Below are positions 21,364-33,946 of a stretch of DNA of 64,000 nucleotides, in pieces. Origin of the DNA: Ephemerocybe angulata (lineage: Eukaryota > Basidiomycota > Agaricomycetes > Agaricales > Psathyrellaceae); assembly GCA_013368325.1 (NCBI GenBank), contig JAACJK010000064.1:1-64000 (forward strand), read 5' to 3'. A model generated the notes under the pieces. That model saw only the letters and a program-made list of their open reading frames with translations. It searched no databases and had not been told where the DNA came from. The position numbers and the translations under genes were made by a program. Numbering within the stretch: the stretch's first letter is position 1; every line of letters begins with the position of its first letter.

Positions 21364-22871
21364 TTCTATATAGTATAAATGCGAATTCTAACAAGTTATA
21401 AGTCGAAAAGGGTGGGAAGCGAACGCCGAAGTCAAGAAGGCGCAAGAGGAAAGGAAGGAGGGAAGGGAAAGAAAACGAGCAGGGTCGAAGAGGCAATGGA
21501 CTTTCCAGTATGCAGATGCGCTCTGCGCAACGAAGAAGATGTGAGCGGCGACCTTCATGATGATGATGATGACGTCGAAAAGGGGTTGAGGAGAAAGGGA
21601 AAGGCGAAGTCCGAGCGGATTTAGGATGCTAAACCAAGAGCGGGAAAAGGGTGCAAAGGTTTGGAAGTCCTTTGACCCTCTGGCCGCCTTCTACACCCAG
21701 CATCGTCGATCTTGTGATTTTCTCCGAAGAAATTTCGAGGGTGTCCGCAAGCCATGGGCAAAGAAAAAGCGCTCTGGTTGAGCAAGTCATTAAATTTAGA
21801 ACATTGGGGGAAGAGTACCATCCGCAGTACAGCCTTGACTCCACGATCGAGAGGGCGGGTAGATCGAATAAGGCACCACATACCATTTTTGTTGGTCGGC
21901 CCCATTTCGAGACTTTGGTGGGTTAAGGTTCAGGAACAAACCATGTTACTGTAACAAAACGCTGCATGTCTAGAAATATCTGGAATGAGGAGAGTGTGGG
22001 CCAGCGATATGGGCCGCTGCACAGAACACAGAAACCCCAGGTTGACTCGGATGTCCCTACAGCGAAGTAACTCGCCAGGTTTTCTTCGGATTACAGCCGT
22101 TATCATCTGGAATACGTACCACGCCGTCGAAGCGAGAGAATATGAATGGAAGGGTCCTTGGGCTGGAGAACCGAGTGACCGATTGCCCAGCGTTATCATT
22201 GGCCCAGAATCTGCCCTCGGATGAGCACTGAGACAAAGCACCAAATGGGTATGCCCCTCCTTCGCAGATTCATCCGTTCTTCCGCAGTTCGACGGGTCAA
22301 AGGGGGCCCTCGATTGCTACCCAGGAGAAACGGGCTGAACAAGGGATTGAGTAATCCCGTAGCAGACGACTCTCCTGTCGAGATTTGGCTTTGTCAGACC
22401 TTGTGAATATTATTCGAACTTACTTTTATCCATCTTTCCCAGTGTTTCGCAGGGGATGACTGGGGAGGATTCACGTCAAGTACGAAATCTCAACCACATT
22501 CAACAAGATGTCGTTGACAGCACTAGCTCTGAGTCGATCTTCTGGAGCCCAACAGCCATAGAGTATCAGTCAGTATGAAGATGTGATACTGGCTGGAAAC
22601 AGAATTCGAAAGGAAAAGAATATGATACCAACGGATACATGGAGGAGCAGAGCAAGAGCGCCCAGATCATTCAAGTTGCGCATTGCGATTTAGGGGTAAC
22701 CCTAACCCGAGATCCGAGAAGACCGGCTGGCGAGCGAATAAGCGCCCAAGCTCTGGTAGCGGCCAGCCTTGGGCCGGCTGGTTTGGAGTCTGCGTTTAAG
22801 GGCAATCAACTGGGAGCTTTGGGGTAGAGGAGTGTATCTCATATCAAGACATCAGATAAATTGAGAAGCAA
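21364..22871. other. Intergenic stretch without supported gene
   Basis: Several ORFs of 60-100 codons exist on both strands but none shows a family motif or sensible splicing. A run of GATGAT repeats near 21561-21571 encodes a short acidic tract in one frame. I see no RNA gene. Confidence 0.35.
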
Positions 22872-24579
22872 TCAAAGGCTACACATCCTTACGATACATA
22901 TGCGGGACAACGATCGATTAACCCACACCGCTGTATTGGAGTACTGGTCGAAGAAGGGCCGTCGGATAAGGTCTGCCAGGCGTTCACCGAAGGTTTCCGG
23001 AGGGATGTCGACTTTGCTATATGCGATCCGAGACTGAATGCTTTCTTCATCTCGTGTGTAGTGGCCAACACGAACATCGTCCGGCGTGTTGAACTCGACA
23101 AACCGACTGTAACCAAATGCACGGCACCGCGTACCAGCCGGTTGAGCAGGAGGAATAAGGGTACACCCAAAGCGGTTGAGTGCCGGTGCTATCATGCATT
23201 CTTCCGAGGGAACTCTGAAGGTGTATAGTTCTCCGTAATTGTTGGTAAACGTCAAGTGAATGTCTTTTCCGAAACATACGGGCGGCGGTATTGCTTCGAT
23301 GTCAAAAATCGGGGATGGGGTGGGCATGTCCTGTGGTGCTATTACTACGCTGATCTCAAGGATTGGCTTCTCATTTTCTGGAACATCATATCGAACAGAT
23401 ATGAGCCTGAATGTATCGACATGTCGCGATACGAGGAGCAGTCTCTGATTCGGCATCAAGGCCATGAACTGCCAAGAATTGGAAAGGTGTTAAGTGAGAA
23501 CGAAGTAAGCTCAGAGAAAAGTGGAAGGCTTACATCGTAATAATGAGGCTCATGAAACGAAATGGAACCGCTAGAGGGTGGAGAAGACCATTTCCGAATG
23601 GTAACGTCCGGAACTGCACCTGTCGAAGGCGTTGAAGCTGGGTTGGGATGTAGATATGAAAGGTATGCGACTTGAATTCCGTATAGTGCGCAGGCCGGAG
23701 AATCGGTATGAACGGCGTTGTCGTCACGACAAGAGTATAGACACTCAGATGTCTCCAGCCCAACAGCGTTAAGGCCGTCATGGTCATCAAAGGTGACCTT
23801 TATGTGCCAGACCTTGACAACCCCTTTGTAAAAGCTGTTTGGTTTGTCCTGGTATGATGTGATAGTAGCAAGGTTAAAGCTGGCAAGGTGAAATTCATCA
23901 AGCAAGGTTGGATTTGCCTCGGGAGAGCTATAATCGATAGCAAGGGAAAATCCTTCGAGCAATCCAGGACATGCAGGAGTCAGCAGGGCTGGGGTGCCTT
24001 CTCCCGAGTTTCCCAGTTTCTCCAAATCGAGATACCACACTGACCCGTCTCTGCACCCGACGATCATCCAGCGGCCGCCTGGGAGTAGGTGAATCGATGA
24101 TTCCTTCACCTGTGAAGGGCCGCCCCAGAGTACACTGGCAGCTGAAGTTTGTGTTCTGATTGTTCCAGGTCCTTTTGCCTGCCAGGATCTGATAGCGTCT
24201 TCTAGGCCACGGGCAGTGCAGTGCTTCAGGGATTTGGGCAAGAAGAATGGCCGAGGATATGTATCCAAGCGCTTCAGGAAAACTTGGAGCCAGACCATGC
24301 GGAGATGGGATATTTCCCCAAGTATCTTGCATACCTTTGAGAGAAACAAGTGAGCACTACAGACCGCCGAAAAGAAGAGCTCACAGGAAAACGCACACGT
24401 CGAACGGTGAGAACATTGTGCAGGTCAAGCTCTGCGACTATCTCGGATAATATTTCGTCTGGTAGCACGAACAGGCTCGCTTTTGAACGAAAGGTAAACT
24501 GTGATAATAACGCTCCAAATCTCGACGAGACACCCAATGAGAATGCCAACTTCAACATTGCGGGCACTTCGACAAGCAT
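22872..24579 (-). CDS. F-box protein with beta-propeller-like C-terminal region
   Basis: Three exons: 24579-24397, 24334-23534 and 23468-22872. Introns are 62 and 65 nt and the total is 1581 nt, giving 526 aa in frame. The F-box near residues 36-65 reads LFVLPDEILSEIVAELDLHNVLTVRRVCK. A linker follows, then repeated strand patterns typical of the propeller found in many agaricomycete F-box proteins, for example SSIHLLPGGRWMIVGCRDGSVWYLDLE and DVTIRKWSSPP. The likely role is substrate adaptor of an SCF ubiquitin ligase. The start at 24579 is the first ATG in frame; M8 is an alternative. Confidence 0.85.
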
Positions 24580-25261
24580 GAGGGAAAGAGTGGCTGGGAT
24601 TCTAGAAGGGTAAAGCCAAATCCCAGTATATGACCTTGATATAGAGTGGCTCCGCCTGAATCAGTTCTTTTACAGCTTTCGCCTCGTGCCCGAAGCGTGG
24701 TGCTGGGTGACGCGTCTCCCAGACAAAACAAGCGCCCGTAATGTGTTTCATAGAGCCTCTGTAGCTCAACGGCAGACATGATTAAGCCTGTCATGAGTTT
24801 GAGCATTGCTCTATTTAACTAGGCTGAGTCTGTGTGGCCCCCTCCGCTCCCCTCCGAGTCAACTGAAGTCGTTTTGATACTTATCGCAGCGAGGAGCGAT
24901 CGGTTCGGGTTGGCTAGGCCGGGCTGAGGCAGAAGCGAGATAAACGCCTGTGGACAACCTGAGAACCCGATGTTGGGCTCTGGGCTCTATGGTGGGTGGG
25001 TCGTGGCTCAAGTTCGAGGGACTCGGTCCCTCGGACAGCTTCGTGAGTAAGGACGCCGGGTCGGCAGTTCCTTGTGTTTGACGCCCGCTGATGCGAGATA
25101 CAAACTCCGATTGATACTTTGAACGCTGGCGGCAACTTTCGTCAACCCTTGTCCCAGAACCACGACGTGCTTTGTCTCTGCTCATTCTGACCGTCTATTT
25201 GGCACATCCAACGCCCTGTGGAAGTGTAAATGAGGCGCGAAGTAGCGCCCTACGAAGTACC
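24580..25261. other. Gap between F-box gene and FunK1-2
   Basis: Probably the shared divergent 5' region of the F-box gene and FunK1-2. No convincing remnant of the missing FunK1 N-terminus was found. No RNA gene seen. Confidence 0.3.
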
Positions 25262-26519
25262 ATGTCTCTACCAGCGGTTGGGAGCAAGCGCAAGCTTGAA
25301 GCAGCGGGTTCTGAAGACCTTGCCATCGTGTCCAAGTCCCAGAAAGTAGCCGAACACCAGACCGCCACCGCTGGGAACACTTTCGAGGCCGTCAATTGCT
25401 CCTCCGGTCACGCCTTAGGCATTGCCTTGGAAGGTTCAGAGGCTACCAACCGGAAGGCCCTCAAAATTTCATTGCACCAGGTCTCTCGAAGCCGAGAGGT
25501 GGAGCTCGCTCAGAATGCCCTCGAGGACTTGGCAGGGACAGGGTTTCTGGCACACAGTGGCGGAGACCCTCTGGACTATCCCCCGAGAAACTTGGCGTCA
25601 CACGAGTACCCTGATCTCAGCGTCGACATCATTCGGAAGGATACGCGCCCTTTTGGTGCTCGCGTTCCAGATCTCCTTGTCATGCCAAGGTACGAGCCTA
25701 TCCAAGCTCTGACTAAAACTGGCGATGAGGCACTGCTGAACGGCTTCCTTGCTTTGTTATACGGTGAGCCTCTATCGTTGAACATTGATATGTTCTTAAC
25801 TGAGATTTGATTTATTCTTAGGCCATGCCATGCTCTGGAGCATTGGGATCGAACAGCGCGATATCAGTGCTGGAAACCTCATGTTCAATCCTAATAACGG
25901 AAAGCCCCAGCTTTGCGACTTCGACCTGGCGCATACAGACCTCATTCGCCCTGCCGGTTACTCGAACACTGGAACGTGGGCATTCATGGCCCTCGAACTG
26001 CTCTCCTGGTTGGCAATGGGAGGTCGCGTACCTCGGCTCTACCGGCACGAGATCGAATCGTTTGTAGCGGTTCTCATCTGGGTGGCGTTTCGCTATCGAG
26101 ATGGCGTACTCATCTCTAACCCTCCTTTGGGGGATTGGATCAATGCAAGTTACAGTGAATGCAAGAGCGCGCGGGAGAAAACATACATGATCATCCAAGA
26201 TAATCTAGAGCTCGAGCCCAAGCAGGACAGAATATCACCCGAGTCAAAGCTTTGGCGCATTCTTCGGGATGCGCTGGAGGAGATGGACGGGGTGGATGCA
26301 ATGCAAAGATTACAGAAGTATCATCTCCTCAAAAAAGCAGATCCAGGGTCGGAGGAAGCGTCGAAGTTGCAGGCAAAAATCGAGGACATTGACGGTCTGG
26401 GATACATTGATACATTGTTCGTCTGGCAGCTGTTCAAAAGCCCTCGGGGACAAGAGGTAGCCAGGCTTCTGCAGACATACATCAGGGCTCCCCAAGGCTG
26501 CGGTAGCATGATCTCCTAA
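25262..26519 (+). CDS. FunK1-family kinase, copy 2 (N-terminally shortened)
   Basis: Two exons, 25262-25763 and 25822-26519 (58 nt intron), total 1200 nt, 399 aa. It starts MSLPAVGSKRKLEAAG, which aligns with the middle of FunK1-1 (GTKRGSEAAG), so the N-terminal domain is missing. A KALKISLHQVS segment may contain the ATP-site lysine. The catalytic loop is EQRDISAGNL (Gln for His of HRD). DFDLA and GTWAFMALELL are present. From about 25840 to 26480 the DNA is almost identical to FunK1-1, while the 5' half is diverged. It could still be a kinase; activity is uncertain without HRD His and with DFD for DFG. Confidence 0.85.
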
Positions 26520-26835
26520 ATGTTTTGTCAACTTAGTCTGTTTGCATTATATACTGGCTCATTCGAACCATGTACTTATATCATGATACCCCTCAATACC
26601 ATTATTTGATATCTAAGTTCGAGAGATTCAGATGCCTTTTCAAAACTGACAAAGCCCGTTTTGACAGGTTGGGCAGAGTACATACTTAATGCTCAGTGCA
26701 GTTGGCGCGTTGGCGACGCAGGAAGAGCTTATTAAACGACGAGATGAAGAGTGTGACGATTCGGTAGCCTACCACCTTGGCGATAGGATCTCCTGGCGGT
26801 TCGATTCGTATCTGCTGTCCTAAGGATATTCACTC
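26519..26835 (+). repeat. Duplicated 3' flank of FunK1-2
   Basis: Counterpart of the flank at 20352-20710; same order of tracts, with insertions such as GAAGAGCTTATTAAACG. From about 26840 the similarity ends. Confidence 0.8.
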
Positions 26836-27064
26836 CATGAGATGAGACTTCCCGTCCTCTTCTCAAAGCTGCTGAAGGCGATCCGATTGGTATTCCACGA
26901 ACCAAACATGCCCGCGGACAAACACCATTACCTTCGAAGAATCCATCCATCGGCTCACTGGACATAATGAAGAAAAACTGAAATCGTAAACTGTACTAAG
27001 ATACAAGATTGGTTATGCTGGGCGTCTAATATGCTAGTGTGAAGGAGAAACATCATAAAATCAT

Positions 27065-29667
27065 CTAATCAATCTCCATCTCCTGGGGCTCCTTGGTCTC
27101 CTCCTCCTTCGCCGGCGGGGGCGTCTGGGTGTCCGCCTCGGGCTTGGGGGTCTCGGTCCCAGAGGTGGTAGGTGCCTTGGGCTTGGGCTTGGTGAGAATG
27201 GGGACAGCGAAATAGATGATCTCGTCCCTCTTCTTTGCAATCTCCGAGCTCGTGAGGACGGGGTCGACGTTCTTCGGCCGCTCGCTCTGCCTCACGATCT
27301 GGTCCTCGAGCCACTTCTGCACCGTCGCCACCTTCTCGATCACGGCCTGCTTGTCCTTCTCCTCAATGTGCGCGTACTTCTCGTCGCCCGACGTCGCCTG
27401 CGACATGTACGTGTTCAGCGTCTCGCGCAGCTGCGCGATCGCCTTCGTGCGCTCCTCCATCTCCCGGTAGCGGAACACGACGGGGTCGCCGATCGCCTTG
27501 AGCGCGTCCAGCTTCGCGACGTACGCCGACTTGGTCGCGTCCTCGCCCTCCTCAGAGTACAGCCAGTCCTCGGCCTCCTGCAGAGCCGCGAGCAGCTTGG
27601 ACTTTTCCTCCGGGCGGATGTAAGGCGCGTAGCGGTCCTCGACCTTGCTGCGCATGTCGTAGACGTACTCCTCGACAGCGTTCTTGCGCTCCTAAAGGAC
27701 GGTCAGCTAAAGCTTGAGAAAATAAAAGTTCCACGTACCTCAGTGTCGAAAACGAGCTTGTCGGACTCGTGCATCTGGAGCTCCTTCTCCTTGTACTCCT
27801 CGACGAGCTCGGTTGAGAGCGAGGTGTTGGTGGCGACGAAAGGGATCTCCTTCTTCCTCACGATGCGCTTCTTCTTGGGAGCGGGTGCAGGGGCGCCCTC
27901 AGCAGGGGGCTCGACGTCCATGGCAGCGGGCTCCTCCTTCTCCTCGACCTCCTCGACGTAGGCGCTCTCGAACGACATGACACCGTGGAGGTTAAGCCTG
28001 GTGCGGACCTTGACACAGACGGCATCGTCGGTGGCAGGCACGTCCTTCGCCGTGAAGTTGGCGATCCAGGGGTTGATCGAGCCAGGGAGCTGCTCGGGCT
28101 CGGCGTAGACGGACTCGATGTTGAACGCCTCCTTGCGGTAGAAAGAAAGGACCTTGGTGGAAGGAACAGCGTTGCCCTTGGGGAAGACGAGCAACTCGGT
28201 GTCGTCATCGGGATCGGAAGCGAGCGCGTCCCACTGGACCTTGATAGGGAAGTGGTTGATGTCGTGGATGTGGAACTCACGGACACGGAAGACGGGGGAG
28301 AGCATGGCGCAGGCGAAGGTGGCACCACGGGCGATGGCCTCGTCCTGGTTGAGGGTGGTGGAGAGGGGCTTGCCGCCAAAGGCATCCTGGATGAGCTGCT
28401 TGACAGCAGGGACACGAGTGCTGCCACCCACGAGCTCGACGGAGTGGATCTGCTCGAGGGTGAGGCCAGAGTCCGCGAGGGCCTGCTCGATGGGAGCCTT
28501 GATGCCGGCGAGGAGGGGCTTGATGAGCTCCTCGAGCTCCTCACGGGTGAGCTTGGACGACGCGTCGATATCGGTCATGATCGACTCGACGTTGATGATG
28601 GACTCGGCGTTGGCAGAGAGGACCTTCTTGAGCTTTTCGCAGCCAGCGGTCAGGCGGAAGATGGCCTTGGGGTTGGACATGACATCGATCTTGTACTTTG
28701 TGGCGAACTCCTTGGCGAAGTGCTGGACGAGAGCGTAGTCGATGTCGCGGCCACCGAGGTTCTGATCGTGTGCCGTGCTGAGGACGGTAAGCTGACCCTT
28801 GGCGAAGGCGACGATGGAGACCGAGAGAGTTCCGTGTCCGACATCGACAAAGGCAACGTTACGGGGAGCCTCAGGCTCAGGGAGGTCGGTTTTGGTGATA
28901 CCGTATCCGAGGGCAGTAGCGGTGGTGTCGGTGATGAGACGGAGGACGTTGAGGTTGGCGATGGCAGCAGCGTCCAGCACCGCTCTCCTCTGGATATCGG
29001 TGTACCATCCTGGCACCGCGATAACGACATCGCTGACACCCACTTTGAGCTCGGCAGCAGCAATGTCGCGCAGCTTGCCCAGGTACATTCCTACGAGCTG
29101 TGTATACGAAAATTGCGTGCGCTCGCCGAGGTAGTTCACCTACATAGATGCCTTTAATCCCTCCGTTCCGCTTAAAAAATAAGATTACGCACCTCGACAC
29201 CGACAGTTCCGCCAACATCGACCAACTTGGCGTGGATGAATCTCTGCTCAAACTGCTGGATCTGAGAATCGTTCAGGGTGCGACCAACGCATCGCTGCAG
29301 AGATCCAACGGTGTTTTTGAAATTTGACGTCTCCTGGGTCTTTGCAGACTCGCCGATTGAGCGAACCTTGGGGCCGAAGGCGACCAAAGACCTGTAGAAC
29401 ACGGTCAGTAGACTCGACAAAGGCATATTCCTTTCAAACATACGGTGTAGCACGGTTAGAGACCTCATTTGTGATAATATCGATACCACGATGCCTGGCG
29501 ACACCAATCTAATCGAAAATCGAACTATCAGTAAACCGCGTCTTTTCGTTAGAGAACCCATCGTCGAGCTCATCGCCAAGCCCGCGATGAGCTCAACTTC
29601 AGGCCCGACGATATCGCCTGCTCACCTTGCTGTGAAGCGTTCCGAAATCGATACCAACGACAGCCAT
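27065..29667 (-). CDS. SSE1: Hsp110-type Hsp70 homologue (Sse1/Hsp88)
   Basis: Five exons: 29667-29626, 29508-29444, 29391-29193, 29139-27739 and 27691-27065. Introns are 117, 52, 53 and 47 nt. The product is 777 aa. The N-terminus MAVVGIDFGTLHSKIGVARHRG is the ATPase phosphate-1 loop. GWYTDIQRRAVLDAAAIANL, FVDVGHGTLSVSIVAF and VELVGGSTRVPAVKQL mark the actin-like ATPase domain. The beta-domain is followed by an acidic insert (EEVEEKEEPAAMDVEPP) and a long helical C-terminal region, typical of Hsp110 and longer than canonical Hsp70. It acts as nucleotide exchange factor and holdase for cytosolic Hsp70. An Hsp110-like acidic C-terminus ends EPQEMEID, not EEVD. It is a conserved single-copy gene anchoring the window. 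Confidence 0.97.
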
Positions 29668-29750
29668 TGTGAATATGGGGAAGAGTAAGAGATCTCGAAA
29701 ATATTTTGGGCTTATATTAGATCGTGTGGCTGGGCAGGCTTACCCTTTTA

Positions 29751-29770
29751 GGAATCTTCCAGGTCGTTCT
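29751..29770 (-). promoter_or_regulatory. Heat-shock element-like site upstream of Hsp110
   Basis: GGAATCTTCC (nGAAnnTTCn, 29751-29760) with a further TTC pentamer at 29766-29770 lies about 85-100 bp upstream of the Hsp110 start. It fits a gapped binding site for heat-shock factor. Confidence 0.5.
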
Positions 29771-30028
29771 ACAGGGTTCTTCTGCCTGGAGGCGCGAGTG
29801 TATCGGACCGGAATGCGTTATAGTAAAAGGGACAAGAAGACTAGAGTACAGGAAAACAAGGGGAAAGCTATCAAGGAGGGGGAGAGCGAGGAACACGGCA
29901 CATAAGAAAGAAGAGGATGCAACAAGGGGACAGAGCATTGACAGAGCAGAAACATCATAAGGATAGGGACGTTGACAAAGTCCAACTCAAGAAATCGTGA
30001 AATGTCATGGAAAGGTCGTAGAAAGGTT

Positions 30029-32417
30029 CTATCGAGAGGTCGGCACTCCGTGGTATCCAGCGCTTCTGACAGAAGCAGGGAATAGCATAACGGGATCCGA
30101 ACGGCGAGGATTCAAGGTCTCTACAGACCCTGTTCTGAGGTGCATCGTCGTCCCAGGAACCACCCCATTTACATGGCCCAAACTCTCTGTAGAGCCGAGG
30201 TAGAACGACATATCATCATCCAAAAGTTGAGGTCGACGCGGTGGATGCAAGTTCAAAAAGTCATTGTCAAAGTCTTGTGCATCATGATCATGAGCATGAG
30301 ATGGCTGATGTAGGGAATCCGTCGAAGGGTACTGTTCGGATTCATAGACGGTGCGGAGAGGGGGGAGGAGGAGGTTCGGACGTGCAGGGCCTCCGGTGGT
30401 CTGATCAATGGCGACAGGTCGAAGTGTCTTACCCGAGCTTGAAGAATCATCCGACCCCGAGCACTTACGGTCTGGAACCGGCTTGTCAGGAATATTTGCG
30501 AGGGGGTATCGGACCGTCGAATCATAAGGAACTGACGGCGGAGACGTTGGTGGAGGTCGTCGAGGGGGAGGAGGCAATGGCAGCCGAGGGAGAGGAGGCG
30601 CCTAGAAATGCCTGTGATCAATTGTCGTTCAGTTGGAATGCATAAGCGCCCTTACCTTCGATAAGAAGTTGGTTCTCCAGGACAGGCTCGACGCGGTCGG
30701 AGACACAACATTGATATTTGAATCGGTTCTGGCTGAGCTCGGCGCCACTGTACTCGTTGGTGTTGGAAGCCTCGTACTTTTGCTATCCAGACTGAAGTTC
30801 CTCCCATTCTTGGATATCAAGAAAACGTTGTTGTTTTCCCTTTCCTCTCCAGATATCAAGGTCGCACGCTCGACCTGATCCTCGTCCATGTCCTTTACCC
30901 AGGAAGCGCCAACGCTCCACTGTTCAGGGTCTGCTCGCGACTTGGCACTCCTGGACAGCATCGACTCGGTTCTTCGGTCATAGTCGTCCAACCGGAAACC
31001 AGCTCTCGGGGCGACGTGCTGGACACGTACTGGCCGCCCCTTGAAAGGATTCGGGATGCTCTTGAAGACGCTGGGGAGGAGTCCGGGCTTCGTCGGCTTC
31101 ATAAGCGCTGGCGAAGTCCATGGCGCCAGACTCGGATGCTCGCTATCCGACCATTTAGATTGCACGGGTGGTTCGGCTGAATCAAACCCGTTATCCTCCT
31201 CCTTAATGCTTGATTGCGGTGATAGTGGCTCAGACCTAGGCAAGGCCTGGCGACCTGGACGGTTTGGTTGGAAGGCCGGTTGGGGGGTGCCACTTCGCGG
31301 CTGTTGCTCGATACCGGAGCCACCTTCTTGCTTTCCGGTGGAAGGGCGCGTAGTCGGGAACGGTTTGGCTTCAAGGGTCTCCTCTGTTCTGTCAATAACC
31401 CAGTCGCCCTGCGGATCTTCGCTCCGCACTCTGGAGGGTCGCAGGAAATGGGAGATGCGCGCTGGCTTGTTGAATAAACGTAGTGATGGAGAGCCGTCTG
31501 GGCGCCTTCGTAGGAAGAGGAGGTAGAAGAGGCCAATGGCGCCTAGAATGACAACCGCTGAGATAATGGGAGTGACAATCTGAATGACCGACCATCGCTG
31601 CTTGGTCGCCGCTGAGGTGTAAACCCAGCCATTAGGATGAACTATAGCACATAGAGGCTAGAGTAAAACGCACCTAGGACGACTCCTGCAACGTCGAACG
31701 TTGCGTCGTCAACAGGAGCTTTGACATGGGCCCACACAGGTAGCTTCGTCGATCCTATCGAGTCTGCTGTAACTGGCCTATAAGCGACATTCGCATTTTG
31801 ACATGACACTTTCCACTCCTTCAGGGTTGGAAGGGTGCTCCAACGGCTTTCGAACAGCCCGCAAGCGCTCCAGATATTGAAAAATGGTGTATTACTATGG
31901 ACGGAGCTTCAGTGTTTGCTTTTGTACAGTGAAAGGGAGATAAATAGGGAATTAGTACTAACCATGTACAGCTAGATGCAGCTGGGGTGAACGTTTCCGC
32001 TCTTCCGTCAATGTCGGAGAGAATGTCTACCAAGCAGCGGCCGGGACGAATCAGTAAGACTGTGGACCATGGAAGAGGCTGAAGCACGCACCTCTCCGTC
32101 TGCTAACCGTCCCACAGCTCGCTGCGTTAAGCTGGTCCCGTAGGGCACACGCAGTCTCCCCGTTAACTCCCCTCTAAGAAGTGGGGCGAAAGCGCAGCAT
32201 TAGCTGCAGAATGTGTTGATCAGGCACCGACGACTACGTACGATTGGAACCTTTGTCTAATCAAGGTCCAAGGGGTAAATAAGCGGTCAATATCACAGCT
32301 ACTCCAACACACCGCAGCCGAAGCACATACCTGAGCATGTACGAAACTGTGAGACGCGAAGCCCCCCAACGTAATCCAAATAACGACGAGCCTAACGAAG
32401 TACCCTGAGATCCACAT
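30029..32417 (-). CDS. Single-pass membrane protein with proline-rich cytosolic tail
   Basis: It starts at 32417 with a 29-residue signal peptide exon (MWISGYFVRLVVIWITLGGF..HAQ). The short Cys-containing ectodomain exons are only approximately placed. They include TACALRDQLNAASCGT, a DIRS-free DILSDIDG segment, and CGLFESRWSTLPTLKEWKVSC followed by KLPVWAHVK. After a 62 nt intron (31612-31673) comes a membrane helix, VTPIISAVVILGAIGLFYLL, then RRRP. The cytosolic tail is about 450 residues of Ser/Pro-rich sequence. The last exon (30601-30029) contains a PPPPRRPPPTSPPS tract. The 54 nt intron at 30602-30655 keeps frame. The pattern matches an agaricomycete membrane-protein family of unknown function; a surface sensor or scaffold role is inference. 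Confidence 0.7.
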
Positions 32418-33867
32418 ATTGCCTATGCCGTTCACGCCTTGCTGAAATTTGTCTTTCAGGCCACCATGAGGTCGGGGGTACGGGGAGAGATGGACGTTCG
32501 GGAGAAGAGGAGCCGTTGCGGCTGATCTACCTCGTATTAATGTTTCCACACTGGTAGGTAGGCGCCGATTACACAGCCCGGGAAGACAAGTATCAGATCG
32601 GAGAAGACCCTTGTCAACAACAGGATCTGGGTGGACATGCGCTGAACATGTGGTCTTGATGAGGTCAGGATGGAAGAAACCTGCTGTGAAGAGAATGCCC
32701 AATGCGGTTACCCAGATGAGGGGTTTAGATGAAGAAGCGCCCACTAATCCGGCGATAGTGTGCCTTGGTTTCCTGCCAATGAGAGATAGGGTGGTATGCT
32801 GTCCTAGACTCCCTATCTATGCATCTTCAATATCCTGTATACAACGCCTATCAGGATTGAATTCAAATAGAGTATGACTCACAGATGTTGTTAGTGATGG
32901 TCAGGAAGAGAGCAACGACTCTTGATCGCAAACGCTTCGTTCGAGTTCGTTTGGTACCTACTGCGATCATCAATGCTCATTTCCCACCTCCCCCAGGTGA
33001 GAGGTTCCCCGCCCGGTCGTTGTACATCTCATTTCGCAGGGCAAGAAGAACAGCGCTTTAGCCGATACCGCAATAAATCGATAACCACGGTTTCGTACCC
33101 AGCTTCGATTATGGCGATTTCGAATACTGGATACAATCGTATTACCCAGTCTAGATGCAGTTGAGCTACACTGGCAAGGTCCTGTGGAAGGAAGGGTAAG
33201 CCTCATCATTTGACTAGACCGAATGTGAACGCATACATAGACCTATGTTGAGAGTCACGATTAAACTATATCTATTTCACAGTGAGGTTTGCCAGGTCAT
33301 GATCGGGCAACCACACGCGTCCCAGTACCCGCAGAGCCGCTACTCAATTCAAAGGTAGTAAGTAGGTCATACATCCACGAACCCTTGCGCAGCATACAGC
33401 TGACACCGTCCCGGCGGGATCTGGGGAACAGCCAAATGTGGTATCCAGGACTCTTATAATGACTCGGAGGAGGACGAAGCGGAATGGCCGACTCGAATCT
33501 CGAGTGCTCCCCATTAGACGACTCGGATAACATTGTGGGACTTATGAGGCCAACTCACCGATCCTCGCAGATAGTATTATCGCCCGCCTTTCGGATGTGT
33601 TACCAGTTACTACCGTTGCAATACCGTTGCAAACTTGCCTCAGTTGAGGTCAAGGCCATGTAACAGGAGGAAGAATCAGCAGAACCTAAAGGCCTAACAG
33701 TTGATCCTCTTAATTCTGGCATTGTATTGCGGGACCGCAAGGAAGAGCAAGCGATGAACGCTGGTAGGGTGGCTCCGAGAGCCGGTGTCAGAGCGCTCAT
33801 TGGGCGCTAAATAAAGTCTGAAACGCACATTGGGATTGAGGTGGATCGGTTGAACCTACATAGCATG
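32418..33867. other. Intergenic stretch; possible coding fragment at 33297-33533 (minus)
   Basis: Mostly featureless. A minus-strand ORF at 33297-33533 contains YHIWLFPRSRRDGVSCMLRK, which looks protein-like, but I cannot name a family or find neighbouring exons. No other gene seen. Confidence 0.25.
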
Positions 33868-33939
33868 TCTTTGCTAGTATATCGGTTAGTACACGCGCCT
33901 GTCACGCGCGAAAGCTGGGTTCGACTCCCAGGCAGAGAG
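33868..33939 (+). tRNA. tRNA-Asp (anticodon GTC)
   Basis: A complete 72-nt cloverleaf. The acceptor stem is TCTTTGC with GCAGAGA (one G-U pair), and the D-arm is GTATATCGGTTAGTAC. The anticodon stem is CGCGC/GCGCG with loop CTGTCAC, giving anticodon GTC. The T-arm is CTGGG-TTCGACT-CCCAG and the discriminator is G. There is no intron. The CCA end is not encoded, as expected for a eukaryotic nuclear tRNA. Confidence 0.97.
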
Positions 33940-33940
33940 A

Positions 33941-33946
33941 TTTTTT
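33941..33946 (+). terminator. RNA polymerase III terminator
   Basis: A T6 run starts one base after the discriminator base of the tRNA-Asp gene, the normal Pol III stop signal. Confidence 0.85.

Noticed and set aside
26760..26830. tRNA-like sequence with a GGTTCGATTC B-box in the FunK1 3' flank
   Set aside because: No foldable cloverleaf; the spacing of A-box and B-box-like tracts is wrong.
27858..28544. A 228-codon minus-strand ORF rich in Ser, Pro and Arg
   Set aside because: Alternative frame of the Hsp110 main exon, with typical out-of-frame composition.
27985..29157. A 390-codon plus-strand ORF opposite the Hsp110 gene
   Set aside because: It is the antisense shadow of the high-GC Hsp110 exon; composition is skewed to E, G, D, L and V with no motif.
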